The position numbers and the translations under genes are program-made. A stretch of 24,424 nucleotides of DNA from positions 1-24,424 of the IMG/VR virus record IMGVR_UViG_3300011113_000336; one strand, written 5' to 3'. The notes below the pieces were generated by a model. The model had not been told where the DNA came from and did not search any database. It was given only the letters and a program-made list of their open reading frames with translations. Shown here one piece after another: positions 7,496 through 14,418 of this stretch; the first letter of the stretch is position 1, and every line of letters begins with the position of its first letter. Source of the stretch: a virus.

Positions 7496-7875
7496 ATAGA
7501 AAATTCAAAACGTTTCTTCATTATTTCTAATCTATCTTCTGGTACTCCGTGTAAATTCACACCCCCATGTCGATTTTCAACAATAATGGAATGTACCCTG
7601 TAACCAAATTGATTAGCCATTTCATAGTAAGAATCCATTTCCCATTTTTGAGTGAAAGTATTAGATACGATGATAAGTGGTTTTTCCAACAACATCCAAT
7701 CCGAAACTTGATTCCTACACCATTCGTGTGCAATTTTTAGTTTTGACCCGTCAAAGTGGTATTCACCGTCTTTCATAAAGTACATATCCGCTTCGATATG
7801 TTCACCACCTAAAAGTTTCGCTAACGTTGATTTACCTGACCCTGGTAATCCTCTTAAAAGTAATAGTTCTTTCAT
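7492..7875 (-). CDS. P-loop 5' polynucleotide kinase (N4BP2/AAA_33-like)
   Basis: The product has 127 residues from ATG 7875. The Walker A motif is GLPGSGKST (9-17). Downstream are EADMYF, AHEWCRNQV, an IIVSNTFTQKWEM block (compare VDNTNTxxWEM of NEDD4-binding-protein-2-like kinases) and a C-terminal EDRLEIMKKRF helix. It would phosphorylate 5'-OH RNA ends for the adjacent ligase. Unlike T4 Pnkp (PseT) it has no 3'-phosphatase half, and its length allows only the kinase domain. The frame stays open to a GTG at 7968, but that extension would translate through a terminator hairpin, so the internal ATG is preferred. It is the first gene of the kinase-ligase-cREC operon. Confidence 0.82.
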   Translation of the reverse strand: MKELLLLRGLPGSGKSTLAKLLGGEHIEADMYFMKDGEYHFDGSKLKIAHEWCRNQVSDWMLLEKPLIIVSNTFTQKWEMDSYYEMANQFGYRVHSIIVENRHGGVNLHGVPEDRLEIMKKRFEFSI

Positions 7876-7885
7876 TTTATTTGTT

Positions 7886-7900
7886 TTTACAAATATACGA
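7886..7900 (-). promoter_or_regulatory. Candidate host-type promoter -7 box for the RNA-repair operon
   Basis: On the minus strand the sequence reads TCGTATATTTG (7900-7890), matching the Bacteroidota -7 consensus TAnnTTTG, about 15 bases upstream of the kinase ATG and just after the clpC terminator. A well-spaced -33 TTTG is not obvious; the nearest TTG lies inside the terminator stem at about 25 bases. Confidence 0.45.
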
Positions 7901-7910
7901 AAAAAAACCA

Positions 7911-7940
7911 ATAAAAAACCCCCAACGGAGAGTTGGGGGT
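7911..7940 (-). terminator. Rho-independent terminator of clpC
   Basis: On the minus strand, a perfect 9-bp stem ACCCCCAAC / GTTGGGGGT with a 5-base loop is followed by a T-run (TTTTTAT). It lies 107 bases past the clpC stop and just before the kinase promoter box, so it separates the two transcription units. Confidence 0.85.
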
Positions 7941-7942
7941 CA

Positions 7943-8046
7943 TGGTCATTTTGTGGTTTCAACACCACTAACTAAAACGAGAGGAATCGGCAAAGATTTC
8001 CTATTTGATATATAAATATATATACTTTTACAAAAAGTCAAGGTAT
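7943..8046. other. 104-base intergenic stretch downstream of clpC
   Basis: This is the 3' untranslated part of the clpC transcript before its terminator. It holds an AT-rich alternating block (about 8007-8024) that includes a TATTTATA on the minus strand, and a small GTGGT / ACCAC inverted repeat (7952-7967). No ORF, tRNA or clear RNA structure is seen. Confidence 0.5.
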
Positions 8047-10065
8047 TTAGCTTCTTTTTTTAATTATTTTTATTTCACCGTCTTTAAACTTCAGTAAAAT
8101 GTTTTGATTTTCAGACACCTCACCTCTTAGTATTTTTTCACTTAAAAAGTCCTCACACAAGTTTTGTATGATTCTCTTTACTGGTCTAGCCCCGAAATCT
8201 TCTTGGGTATTCAATTCAGAAATTCTATCAACAATCGATGAATCAAATGAAACTTTATAATTTTTTAGTGTGAGTCTTTTTTTAAGTTTCTCTAATTCAA
8301 GTTCGATTATTTTGTGGATACTTTCTTTTACGAGAGGATTAAAACTAATGATATCATCCACCCGATTTAAAAATTCAGGATTAAAGTATTGCTTCAAAGA
8401 TTTTTGAACAATTAATTTTTTTACTTCCTCATTTTGAGTATTACTAAAAGATGTTTCAAATCCGAGACCCTTACCAAAATCGGAAACTTTTTTTGCTCCG
8501 ATGTTAGAGGTCATGATGATTATTGCATTTGAAAAACTAACTTTCCTTCCAAAAGAATCTGTAAGGTGTCCCTCATCTAAAATTTGTAATAGTATATTGA
8601 ACACGTCTTTATGGGCCTTTTCTATCTCATCAAATAAAACCACAGAAAAGGGGTTGTGTTTAATTTTTTCAGTCAACTGACCACCTTCATCATATCCAAC
8701 ATACCCAGGAGGTGCACCAATCAATTTTGCAACATTGTGTTTTTCCATGTATTCACTCATATCAACCCGAATAACTTTATTTGGGTCATTAAACAATATC
8801 TCTGCAATTGATTTTGCTAAGTAAGTTTTACCAACACCTGTTGACCCTAAAAAGATAAAGGAACCAATTGGTTTATTGGTGTCTTTAATTCCAACTCTGT
8901 TTCTTCGTATTGATTTTGATATAATTGAGATTGCCTCATCTTGACCAATAACTTTAGATTTCAATTTTTCTTCTAAATTTAAAAGATTATCAGTTTCAAC
9001 AACATCAACTTTAGATATAGGAACACCGACAATTTGGGATACCATTTCATATACATCATCTATTGAAATTGGTATTTTACTATCTTTTTGTGTTTCCAAC
9101 CATTTTTCTTTTTCTTCTTGTAGTTTTGATAAAACCTTTTTTTCTTCATCTCTTAACTTAGCCGCTTGTTCATATTGTTGATTTTTTACTACCTGAATCT
9201 TCCTCATTTTTATATCATCGGACTCTTTTTTAAGTTTTTCAATTACTTCAGGTATTTTAGAGTTTATTTTTTTATCGGAACCAAGTTCATCTAAAACATC
9301 AATTGCTTTGTCAGGAAATTGTCTATCTGTTATGTACTTTGAAGACAAGGTAACGATTGTAGATAAAACATCATCACTATAATGAACTTTATGAAAATCT
9401 TGATATGAATTTCTAAGATTTTTTAAAATCTGAACTGTTTCATCGGCCGATGGTTCCTTTAAAACTATTTTTTGAAATCTTCGTACAAGTGCACCGTCTT
9501 TTTCAATGTTTTTTTTGTATTCATCAAAAGTGGTTGCACCAATACATTGAATCTCACCTCTGGCCAATGCGGGTTTTAATATATTGGCGACATCCATTGA
9601 ACCACTTGCATTACCGGCACCGACCATCGTATGCATTTCATCAATAAACAATATTACATTTGGTTCATTTTGTAACTCATTTAAGATTGCTTTAATCCTT
9701 TCTTCAAACTGACCCCTGTACTTTGTTCCCGCAACTAAAGACGTTAAATCCAACGATAATAATTTTTTATCCAATAGATTACTTGGACAATCTCCATTGA
9801 CTATTTGTAATGCTAATTTTTCAATCAACGCCGATTTACCAACACCAGCATCACCAACAATTATTGCATTATTTTTTTTCTTTCGGGCTAAAATTTGGGC
9901 GATTCTTTTGACTTCTTTTTCTCTACCAACAACGGGGTCAATTTTACCTTCTTCCGCTAATTTATTTAAGTCCCTTGAAAAATTATCAAGAACCGGTGTA
10001 TTTGAACTTTTTTTTGTTTTTTTGGAACTCGATGGGTTCCCATCTTCGAAAAAATCTACTGACAT
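8047..10065 (-). CDS. clpC: ClpC-like AAA+ unfoldase lacking the N-domain
   Basis: The product has 672 residues, against roughly 800-850 in host ClpC, because the ~150-residue Clp-N double repeat is missing; the protein begins with a Ser/Lys-rich tail. D1: Walker A GDAGVGKS (71-78), pore loop KYRG (~115-118), Walker B FIDE (140-143), arginine finger RRF (~195-197). A UVR-like coiled segment (NQQYEQAAKLRDEE, ~295-308) typical of ClpC follows. D2: Walker A GSTGVGKT (407-414), pore GYVG (454-457), Walker B LFDE (477-480) and NPEFLNR (562-568). An LGF tripeptide at 534-536 occupies the place of the ClpP-docking VGF/IGF loop. It should unfold substrates with ATP and may feed host ClpP. ATG 10065 is chosen; a TTG at 10083 falls inside the promoter. 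Confidence 0.88.
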   Translation of the reverse strand: MSVDFFEDGNPSSSKKTKKSSNTPVLDNFSRDLNKLAEEGKIDPVVGREKEVKRIAQILARKKKNNAIIVGDAGVGKSALIEKLALQIVNGDCPSNLLDKKLLSLDLTSLVAGTKYRGQFEERIKAILNELQNEPNVILFIDEMHTMVGAGNASGSMDVANILKPALARGEIQCIGATTFDEYKKNIEKDGALVRRFQKIVLKEPSADETVQILKNLRNSYQDFHKVHYSDDVLSTIVTLSSKYITDRQFPDKAIDVLDELGSDKKINSKIPEVIEKLKKESDDIKMRKIQVVKNQQYEQAAKLRDEEKKVLSKLQEEKEKWLETQKDSKIPISIDDVYEMVSQIVGVPISKVDVVETDNLLNLEEKLKSKVIGQDEAISIISKSIRRNRVGIKDTNKPIGSFIFLGSTGVGKTYLAKSIAEILFNDPNKVIRVDMSEYMEKHNVAKLIGAPPGYVGYDEGGQLTEKIKHNPFSVVLFDEIEKAHKDVFNILLQILDEGHLTDSFGRKVSFSNAIIIMTSNIGAKKVSDFGKGLGFETSFSNTQNEEVKKLIVQKSLKQYFNPEFLNRVDDIISFNPLVKESIHKIIELELEKLKKRLTLKNYKVSFDSSIVDRISELNTQEDFGARPVKRIIQNLCEDFLSEKILRGEVSENQNILLKFKDGEIKIIKKRS

Positions 10066-10080
10066 ATTTTGTTTTTTATA

Positions 10081-10112
10081 CAAATATAAGGGATTTCATG
10101 ATAAAAAACAAA
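10081..10112 (-). promoter_or_regulatory. Bacteroidota-type promoter of clpC
   Basis: On the minus strand, TTTG (10112-10109), a 20-base spacer and TATATTTG (10088-10081) match the Bacteroidota sigma-A consensus TTTG-N19/20-TAnnTTTG. The -33 element is itself part of a second TATATTTG copy (10116-10109). The ATG lies 15 bases downstream of the -7 box, giving a very short leader. Confidence 0.75.
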
Positions 10113-10147
10113 TATATGACAAAATAACCTAAAAAAGAAAAAAAGTA

Positions 10148-10160
10148 TGACAATATGTCA
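10148..10160. promoter_or_regulatory. Palindrome in the clpC-hsp20 divergent region, possible operator
   Basis: TGACA-ATA-TGTCA is a perfect 5-base inverted repeat, and a further ATGACA half-site lies at 10116-10121. It sits between divergently transcribed clpC and hsp20, where a shared repressor site would be expected. No repressor gene is visible in the window. Confidence 0.35.
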
Positions 10161-10216
10161 GTTTGTGTAATTTGGAATCTTTTTTGTATAAACATATTCA
10201 AATAAAAAAATATAAT

Positions 10217-10588
10217 ATGTTAACACTTTACAGAGACCCATTCAAAGACGTATTAGATACGTTTTTTGAAAAACCATCTCTATTTAGGGATGGTCAGAGT
10301 AAAATCGTTACAAGAGATGATGAATATCAAATCCACCTCTCTGTACCGGGATTGACAAAAAATGATTTGACAATTTCGGTAAAAGATGGTTTGATTTCCA
10401 TTTCTTATAAAAAGGAAGAAACGGATGACAAAAATTATTCGTTTGTCAATTCGTTTAAAAAAACTTATTTGATACCAGAAGATGTATCTGAAAAGGATAT
10501 TTCGGGAAAGGTTGAGAATGGTATTTTACAAATAACTCTTCCGAAGAATAAGAAAAAATCATCGGAACGATTTATCTCTTTAAATTAA
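10217..10588 (+). CDS. Hsp20/alpha-crystallin small heat-shock protein
   Basis: The product has 123 residues from ATG 10217; an upstream TTG at 10163 in the same frame is unlikely. The alpha-crystallin domain spans ~28-110: DEYQIHLSVPGLTKNDLTIS, DGLISISYKK, FKKTYLIPEDV and the family signature GKVENGILQITLPK. A short tail contains FISLN, an I-x-L form of the IxI oligomerisation motif. Small heat-shock proteins bind unfolding proteins without ATP; T4-like cyanophages also carry hsp20. The gene is divergent from clpC and followed at once by a strong terminator, so it is monocistronic. Pairing a holdase with a Clp unfoldase suggests joint protein quality control during virion production. Confidence 0.92.
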   Translation: MLTLYRDPFKDVLDTFFEKPSLFRDGQSKIVTRDDEYQIHLSVPGLTKNDLTISVKDGLISISYKKEETDDKNYSFVNSFKKTYLIPEDVSEKDISGKVENGILQITLPKNKKKSSERFISLN

Positions 10589-10594
10589 AACAAA

Positions 10595-10618
10595 CCCCGA
10601 ATCGATTCGGGGTTTTTT
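10595..10618 (+). terminator. Rho-independent terminator of hsp20
   Basis: A perfect stem CCCCGAA / TTCGGGG with a TCGA loop is followed by six T residues, starting 7 bases after the hsp20 stop. Confidence 0.93.
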
Positions 10619-10624
10619 ATTTGA

Positions 10625-10634
10625 TATTTATTAT
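10625..10634 (+). promoter_or_regulatory. Candidate late-promoter element (SLOG-KTSC-NTase operon)
   Basis: TATTTATTAT lies 7 bases after the hsp20 terminator and 22 bases before ATG 10657. The same element recurs before other cassette-leading genes (12047, 12071, 20910, 21666). Its place straight after a terminator argues that transcription restarts here. Confidence 0.45.
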
Positions 10635-10656
10635 GTATATTACTAAACAAAAAAAA

Positions 10657-11004
10657 ATGAAAGTAATAATTGCTGGTGGTCGTGATTTTAACAATTACGA
10701 ACTTTTAAAAGAAAGGTGTGATTATTTTTTACAAAATCAAACCGACATAGAAATTGTAAGTGGTAATGCTAACGGTGCAGATAAATTGGGTGAACAATAT
10801 GCCATTGAAAAAAATTATTCATTAAAAATTTTTAAAGCGGAATGGGATAAATATGGTAAATCAGCGGGAATGATTAGAAATACGGAAATGTCAAATTACG
10901 GTGACACTTTGATTGCATTTTGGGATGGAAAAAGTAAAGGAACGTCACACATGATAAATGAATCAAGAAAAAAAAATCTAAAAGTTAGAGTAATAAATTA
11001 TTAA
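10657..11004 (+). CDS. YspA/DUF2493-type SLOG-fold protein
   Basis: The product has 115 residues. It matches the DUF2493 (YspA, cpYpsA-related) branch of the SLOG superfamily: IIAGGRDF (4-11), EIVSGNANGADKLGEQYA (~32-49), AEWDKYGKSAGMIRNTEM (61-78) and IAFWDGKSKGTSHMI (~86-100). SLOG folds bind nucleotides or nucleotide-derived ligands, and members occur in conflict systems and phages; the DUF2493 branch has no settled activity. In-frame TTG 10621 and ATG 10633 are possible starts, but both overlap the terminator or promoter element, so 10657 is chosen. The next gene starts one base after its stop. Confidence 0.85.
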   Translation: MKVIIAGGRDFNNYELLKERCDYFLQNQTDIEIVSGNANGADKLGEQYAIEKNYSLKIFKAEWDKYGKSAGMIRNTEMSNYGDTLIAFWDGKSKGTSHMINESRKKNLKVRVINY

Positions 11005-11005
11005 T

Positions 11006-11251
11006 ATGGGAATTACATCAGAAAAAATTGAAGGAAATATTATTGAAGTTCAAATTTCTTCTTCAAACCTTAAAAGTGCCAAATATAATACCGAGGAAAA
11101 AAATCTTTTGGTTGAATTTAATAATGGCTCTATTTATGAATATGAGGACGTACCATGGGAAACTTTTGTAAAATTACGAATGGCAGAATCTCAAGGTAAA
11201 TATTTTAATTCAAGTATATCAAAAACATATAAATACAAGAAAATAACATGA
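11006..11251 (+). CDS. KTSC-domain protein
   Basis: The product has 81 residues, essentially one KTSC domain (named after a C-terminal extension of some lysyl-tRNA synthetases). Visible features are SSNLKSAKYN, LLVEFNNGSIYEYEDVP with the central Y-x-Y, and AESQGKYFNSSISKTYKYKKI. RNA binding has been suggested for the family but its function is unsettled. Spacing is one base from the SLOG gene, with a 4-base ATGA overlap with the nucleotidyltransferase, so the three form a translationally coupled unit. Confidence 0.85.
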   Translation: MGITSEKIEGNIIEVQISSSNLKSAKYNTEEKNLLVEFNNGSIYEYEDVPWETFVKLRMAESQGKYFNSSISKTYKYKKIT

Positions 11252-12018
11252 GTTTGATTGATGAACTTTTTGAAAAATCCGATAAGAAAATCGTAAAATC
11301 ATTTACGCCAAAGAGTTCGTTATGTAATAAAATTTTTAATTTAGAGGGTGAACCGTCTTTAAAAGAAGAAGTAAGAAGTAAACTATTGGAAGTAACCAAT
11401 GAATTTTTAGAATATTTAGGTATAGAATTTTTTGTTTATGATGTTCATTTAACAGGTTCTTTGGCCAATTATAATTGGTCAACATATTCCGATTTAGATA
11501 TACACATAATAGTCGATTTAGATGAATTTAGTAATGGGAAGGAAAAAACAACAACTTATAATGAAATTGTTAGAGAGTTTTTTGAATTGAAAAAGAAATT
11601 ATGGTCAACAACAAATGATATTAAAATAAAGGGCCACGAAGTTGAGTTATATATCGAGGATATCGATGATAAAGGAGTTTCGACTGGTATATATTCCATT
11701 TTAAATAATGATTGGATTAGAAAGCCAGAAAAAAATGAAACAAATATAGATGAAAAAAAAATATTACAAAAAGGTGAAGAGTATGGGAAATTAATTGATG
11801 ATATATTCAATCGTGCAAAAAATGGTGAAAATGTTGTAAAAGAAGTTGATGAGTTAAAAAACAAATTGAAAAGATTTAGACAGTCTGGTTTAGAAAGTGG
11901 TGGAGAGTATTCTTATGAAAATTTAACATTTAAGTTATTAAGAAGAAACGGATTTATTGACAAACTTTTTAAAATAAAAACATACGTTAGAAGTAAAAAA
12001 TTGTCTTTACCACAGTAA
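11248..12018 (+). CDS. Pol-beta-fold (MNT-type) nucleotidyltransferase
   Basis: The product has 256 residues. The catalytic signature is HLTGSLANYNWSTYSDLDIH (~67-86): G70-S71, then D82-x-D84, the metal ligands of the polymerase-beta superfamily. The third carboxylate is probably in HEVELYIED (~130-138). The remaining ~110 residues are mostly helical and charged. Similar stand-alone nucleotidyltransferases occur near structural genes in T4-like marine phages, and their substrate is unknown to me. It overlaps the KTSC gene by 4 bases and is the last gene before the head cassette. Substrate options are an RNA end (tRNA-like), a protein or a small molecule; the sequence does not choose between them. 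Confidence 0.75.
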   Translation: MSLIDELFEKSDKKIVKSFTPKSSLCNKIFNLEGEPSLKEEVRSKLLEVTNEFLEYLGIEFFVYDVHLTGSLANYNWSTYSDLDIHIIVDLDEFSNGKEKTTTYNEIVREFFELKKKLWSTTNDIKIKGHEVELYIEDIDDKGVSTGIYSILNNDWIRKPEKNETNIDEKKILQKGEEYGKLIDDIFNRAKNGENVVKEVDELKNKLKRFRQSGLESGGEYSYENLTFKLLRRNGFIDKLFKIKTYVRSKKLSLPQ

Positions 12019-12046
12019 ATAAAACAATTTTTTTACTATATGTGTG

Positions 12047-12080
12047 TATTTATTAATAAACAAATAATAATATTTATTAA
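12047..12080 (+). promoter_or_regulatory. Two copies of the candidate late-promoter element
   Basis: TATTTATTAA occurs at 12047-12056 and again at 12071-12080, 35 and 11 bases before ATG 12092, in the gap that opens the head cassette. Confidence 0.4.
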
Positions 12081-12091
12081 TTTATAAAATA

Positions 12092-13120
12092 ATGGCAGAT
12101 TTAAAACCATTGGGTAGTGAAAAACTCAAAGCGGATGAAAAATTAAAAAGAATCCTTGAGTTAACATACTACGGTGAAAACAAAAATAAAACCATCACCG
12201 AATCTAAATCTTCAACAATGAAGACAGAATATATATCTGAATCCGTTAATGGGTTTAGATATGGTATTGTTAAAGAAAAAGATGGTTTCTACGTAAAAAA
12301 AGGTTTAAATGAAAGTTCATTAGATTACATTGGTGGACTTTTTATGAAAAATAAAAATAGATTTAATTCATATGCCGAGGCACTTAAAAGATTACAACTA
12401 TTAAGTGGTGGTGAATTAAATGAAGCAACAAAATATGTTTTAAAACAAAAACCTTCAACACCTGAAGGTGATATGGGAGCATTACCACCAGCACCTGAAG
12501 GTGATATGGGAGCATTACCACCAGCACCTGAAGGTGATATGGGTGCAGATTTACCACCAGCACCTGAAGGTGATATGGGTGCAGATTTACCACCGGCTCC
12601 TGAGGGTGAGGCACCAATGGGAAGTGAAGGTTCACCTAAACCGTCGGATTATATGACGGAAGTGCAGAAATTTGCTGGTAAGTTGGGACAAGAATTAAGA
12701 GACCAAAAAGAAAAAATGGAAAGTGACGATATTAAATATGTTTTAAACATGATAATATCTGCAGTTGATTTAGACAAACTCGATGATGAAGATATTGAAG
12801 AAATCGGTGGTAAATTTGATAGAGAAATTGAGGATGACGCAACAATGGGAGATAATATGGATGACGAGACCTTACCAGCAGACGATGAAACCGTTCCTGA
12901 AGAACCTGCAGGTGATGAGGAATTAGGTGAAATGATGGGTATGGATAAACTTGAGTCTTTTATTAATCAACCAATTGAAACTGGTGAGATAGATTTGTCA
13001 AAATATGCCGATTTAGGAAAGGGGACAAACGAGGAAGATTTAAAAGAGATTGATTTAGATGAAATTAAAAGTGAGATAAATAAAAGTATTGCTGAAACTT
13101 TAGGTAAATATTTCAAATAA
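12092..13120 (+). CDS. Acidic structural-type protein with PAPEGDMGA repeats
   Basis: The product has 342 residues. The N-terminal ~120 residues are ordered-looking and charged (GFRYGIVKEKDGFYVKKGL, YAEALKRLQLLSGG). Residues ~123-172 are a tandem repeat of PAPEGDMGALP and PAPEGDMGADLP units, four full copies plus a degenerate fifth. A helical segment follows (MTEVQKFAGKLGQELRDQKE) and then an acidic tail rich in Asp/Glu. I do not recognise a named family; the composition resembles head core or scaffold proteins of T4-like phages. It heads a packed late operon with the two next genes (gap 1 base, then overlap). Confidence 0.7.
   Translation: MADLKPLGSEKLKADEKLKRILELTYYGENKNKTITESKSSTMKTEYISESVNGFRYGIVKEKDGFYVKKGLNESSLDYIGGLFMKNKNRFNSYAEALKRLQLLSGGELNEATKYVLKQKPSTPEGDMGALPPAPEGDMGALPPAPEGDMGADLPPAPEGDMGADLPPAPEGEAPMGSEGSPKPSDYMTEVQKFAGKLGQELRDQKEKMESDDIKYVLNMIISAVDLDKLDDEDIEEIGGKFDREIEDDATMGDNMDDETLPADDETVPEEPAGDEELGEMMGMDKLESFINQPIETGEIDLSKYADLGKGTNEEDLKEIDLDEIKSEINKSIAETLGKYFK
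12459..12610 (+). repeat. In-frame tandem repeat, 33/36-bp units
   Basis: Two 33-bp units (12459, 12492), two 36-bp units (12525, 12561) and a degenerate partial fifth unit all keep the reading frame. The 36-bp form carries one extra codon. Units are nearly identical at the DNA level, so expansion is recent or copies are homogenised. Confidence 0.9.
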
Positions 13121-13121
13121 A

Positions 13122-13520
13122 ATGCGTCTTATTTATGTTAACGAAATAGGAACAGACTATAAAGGTCAAAAACAATACGAATTCATATTCAGCTTGTCTG
13201 GCGAAATAAATATGGATGAATGGTATGATGTTCCTGCTTCTTCAACATTCACAACTAAATCCCCAAGTGTTGAATACATAGACCAAGTTGGTCTACTCAA
13301 AGATACGGATATTGTTTTTGAATTGATACAAAATTCTGACTATTTTGGTATTATCGATGCAGTTGACGGTATAGTTGCAATGGCTTGGGAAAAAACAAAT
13401 TTTGATTCAGAAAAAGATAGGTTATTTTTTAGATTTGGAGAAACCTATGAATTTATCACAAATAAATTAAAACAAAGAGGAATAACATTAGAAAATAAAA
13501 AAATAAAATATTATGAATAG
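13122..13520 (+). CDS. Hypothetical structural-cassette protein
   Basis: The product has 132 residues, mixed alpha/beta, soluble and acidic. It starts with MRLIYVNEIGTDYKGQKQYE and has an EWYDVPAS block and aromatic-rich C-terminal helices. No family is recognised. It starts one base after the preceding stop and overlaps the next gene by 8 bases, so it is co-expressed with the head genes. It could be a small virion or assembly protein, but nothing specific supports that beyond position. Confidence 0.65.
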   Translation: MRLIYVNEIGTDYKGQKQYEFIFSLSGEINMDEWYDVPASSTFTTKSPSVEYIDQVGLLKDTDIVFELIQNSDYFGIIDAVDGIVAMAWEKTNFDSEKDRLFFRFGETYEFITNKLKQRGITLENKKIKYYE

Positions 13521-14415
13521 AAAAATAATAATTGAAAAACTTTTAAAAGAAGGGTTTTCAGAAAAAACTCTTGTTAGTTTTAATGATAAACAACTTGTGA
13601 CTTTATCAAAAACAGTTTTAAAAGAAGCTGTGATGATTAAAAAAGACAATGTAAAAGATATTGCGGCAGCTAAAGCGGCTGGTAAAACTATTGAAACTTA
13701 CGAGTCAAAACATAAAGATGTAAATGAAAAGTGGGAAGGTGATGTTAAAGTTAAGAAAACAGGAGAACATGCAGATAAAACTGTATCTGAATTAAAAAAA
13801 GAACTTAATTCTTTAAAAGAAAAAAGTAAAAAATATCAAGACGAAGGTAAAAAAGTACCTAAAAAAATTATAGACCAAGAAGCAGAATTGAAATTTGCTA
13901 TTAGAGCAAAACAAGGGTGGAAGAAAAAAATGAATGAAAATGTTTCCGAAATTGAAGAATGGGTTTTAGATTTAACCGAATCAAAGTATTCTCAATTTAC
14001 ATCAAAAAACGACATCATGAAAATTATAAATGAAAAAATGGAAACGTTTCAACCGATGCCAATGTCAAAAGCAAAAAAAGGTCACAACGGTATTCCTGAG
14101 TTTATGACTTATGATGCAATTGTTGGTAATCAACCGGCTCCATCACCAAATCCATCTCAACCTGATGTACTTCCCGATGCACCACCAAAAGAGAAAGATA
14201 AACCAAAACCAAAAACACCTTATCAACCGGGTCCCGGAGTTGACCCTAAACCTAAAGCAATGGGAATAGGGGAAACGAAGACTTCACCATCACGACCCGA
14301 TGTTAAACCTGTTGCACCACCAAAAGAGAAAGATAAACCAAAACCAAAAACACCTTATCAACCGGGTCCGGGGGTTGACCCTAAACCTAAAGCATTAAGA
14401 GAAAAAAAATATTAG
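13513..14415 (+). CDS. Lys-rich structural-type protein with Pro/Lys repeats
   Basis: The product has 300 residues. The N-terminal half is helical and strongly charged (KTVSELKKELNSLKEKSKKY), consistent with coiled coil. The middle has IEEWVLDLTESKYSQFTS. The C-terminal ~95 residues are disordered and contain two copies of a 27-residue Pro/Lys block (PPKEKDKPKPKTPYQPGPG core). No named family is recognised. A basic, disordered tail next to acidic neighbours could serve electrostatic packing in the prohead, which is inference. It overlaps the previous gene by 8 bases and ends 3 bases before the next. Confidence 0.65.
   Translation: MNRKIIIEKLLKEGFSEKTLVSFNDKQLVTLSKTVLKEAVMIKKDNVKDIAAAKAAGKTIETYESKHKDVNEKWEGDVKVKKTGEHADKTVSELKKELNSLKEKSKKYQDEGKKVPKKIIDQEAELKFAIRAKQGWKKKMNENVSEIEEWVLDLTESKYSQFTSKNDIMKIINEKMETFQPMPMSKAKKGHNGIPEFMTYDAIVGNQPAPSPNPSQPDVLPDAPPKEKDKPKPKTPYQPGPGVDPKPKAMGIGETKTSPSRPDVKPVAPPKEKDKPKPKTPYQPGPGVDPKPKALREKKY
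14179..14394 (+). repeat. 81-bp near-perfect direct repeat inside the Pro/Lys-rich gene
   Basis: Copies lie at 14179-14259 and 14314-14394, separated by 54 bases, and appear to differ at only two positions (near 14234 and 14237 in the first copy). Both are in frame. Confidence 0.88.
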
Positions 14416-14418
14416 GCA

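Noticed and set aside
7876-7968. N-terminal extension of the kinase to GTG 7968
   Set aside because: It would translate through the terminator hairpin and the -7 box, and the kinase family starts right at the P-loop strand.
7943-8046. tRNA or structured small RNA downstream of clpC
   Set aside because: No T-loop GTTCRA sequence or cloverleaf pairing was found; only a short inverted repeat and AT-rich sequence.
10066-10083. TTG start of clpC at 10083, likewise TTG 5936, TTG 10163 and TTG 10621 for other genes
   Set aside because: The first two lie in promoter boxes and each gene has a better in-frame ATG downstream that fits family length.
12459-12610. CRISPR-like array
   Set aside because: Units are contiguous with no spacers, and they keep an open reading frame; the same holds for 21960-22090 and 22230-22366.
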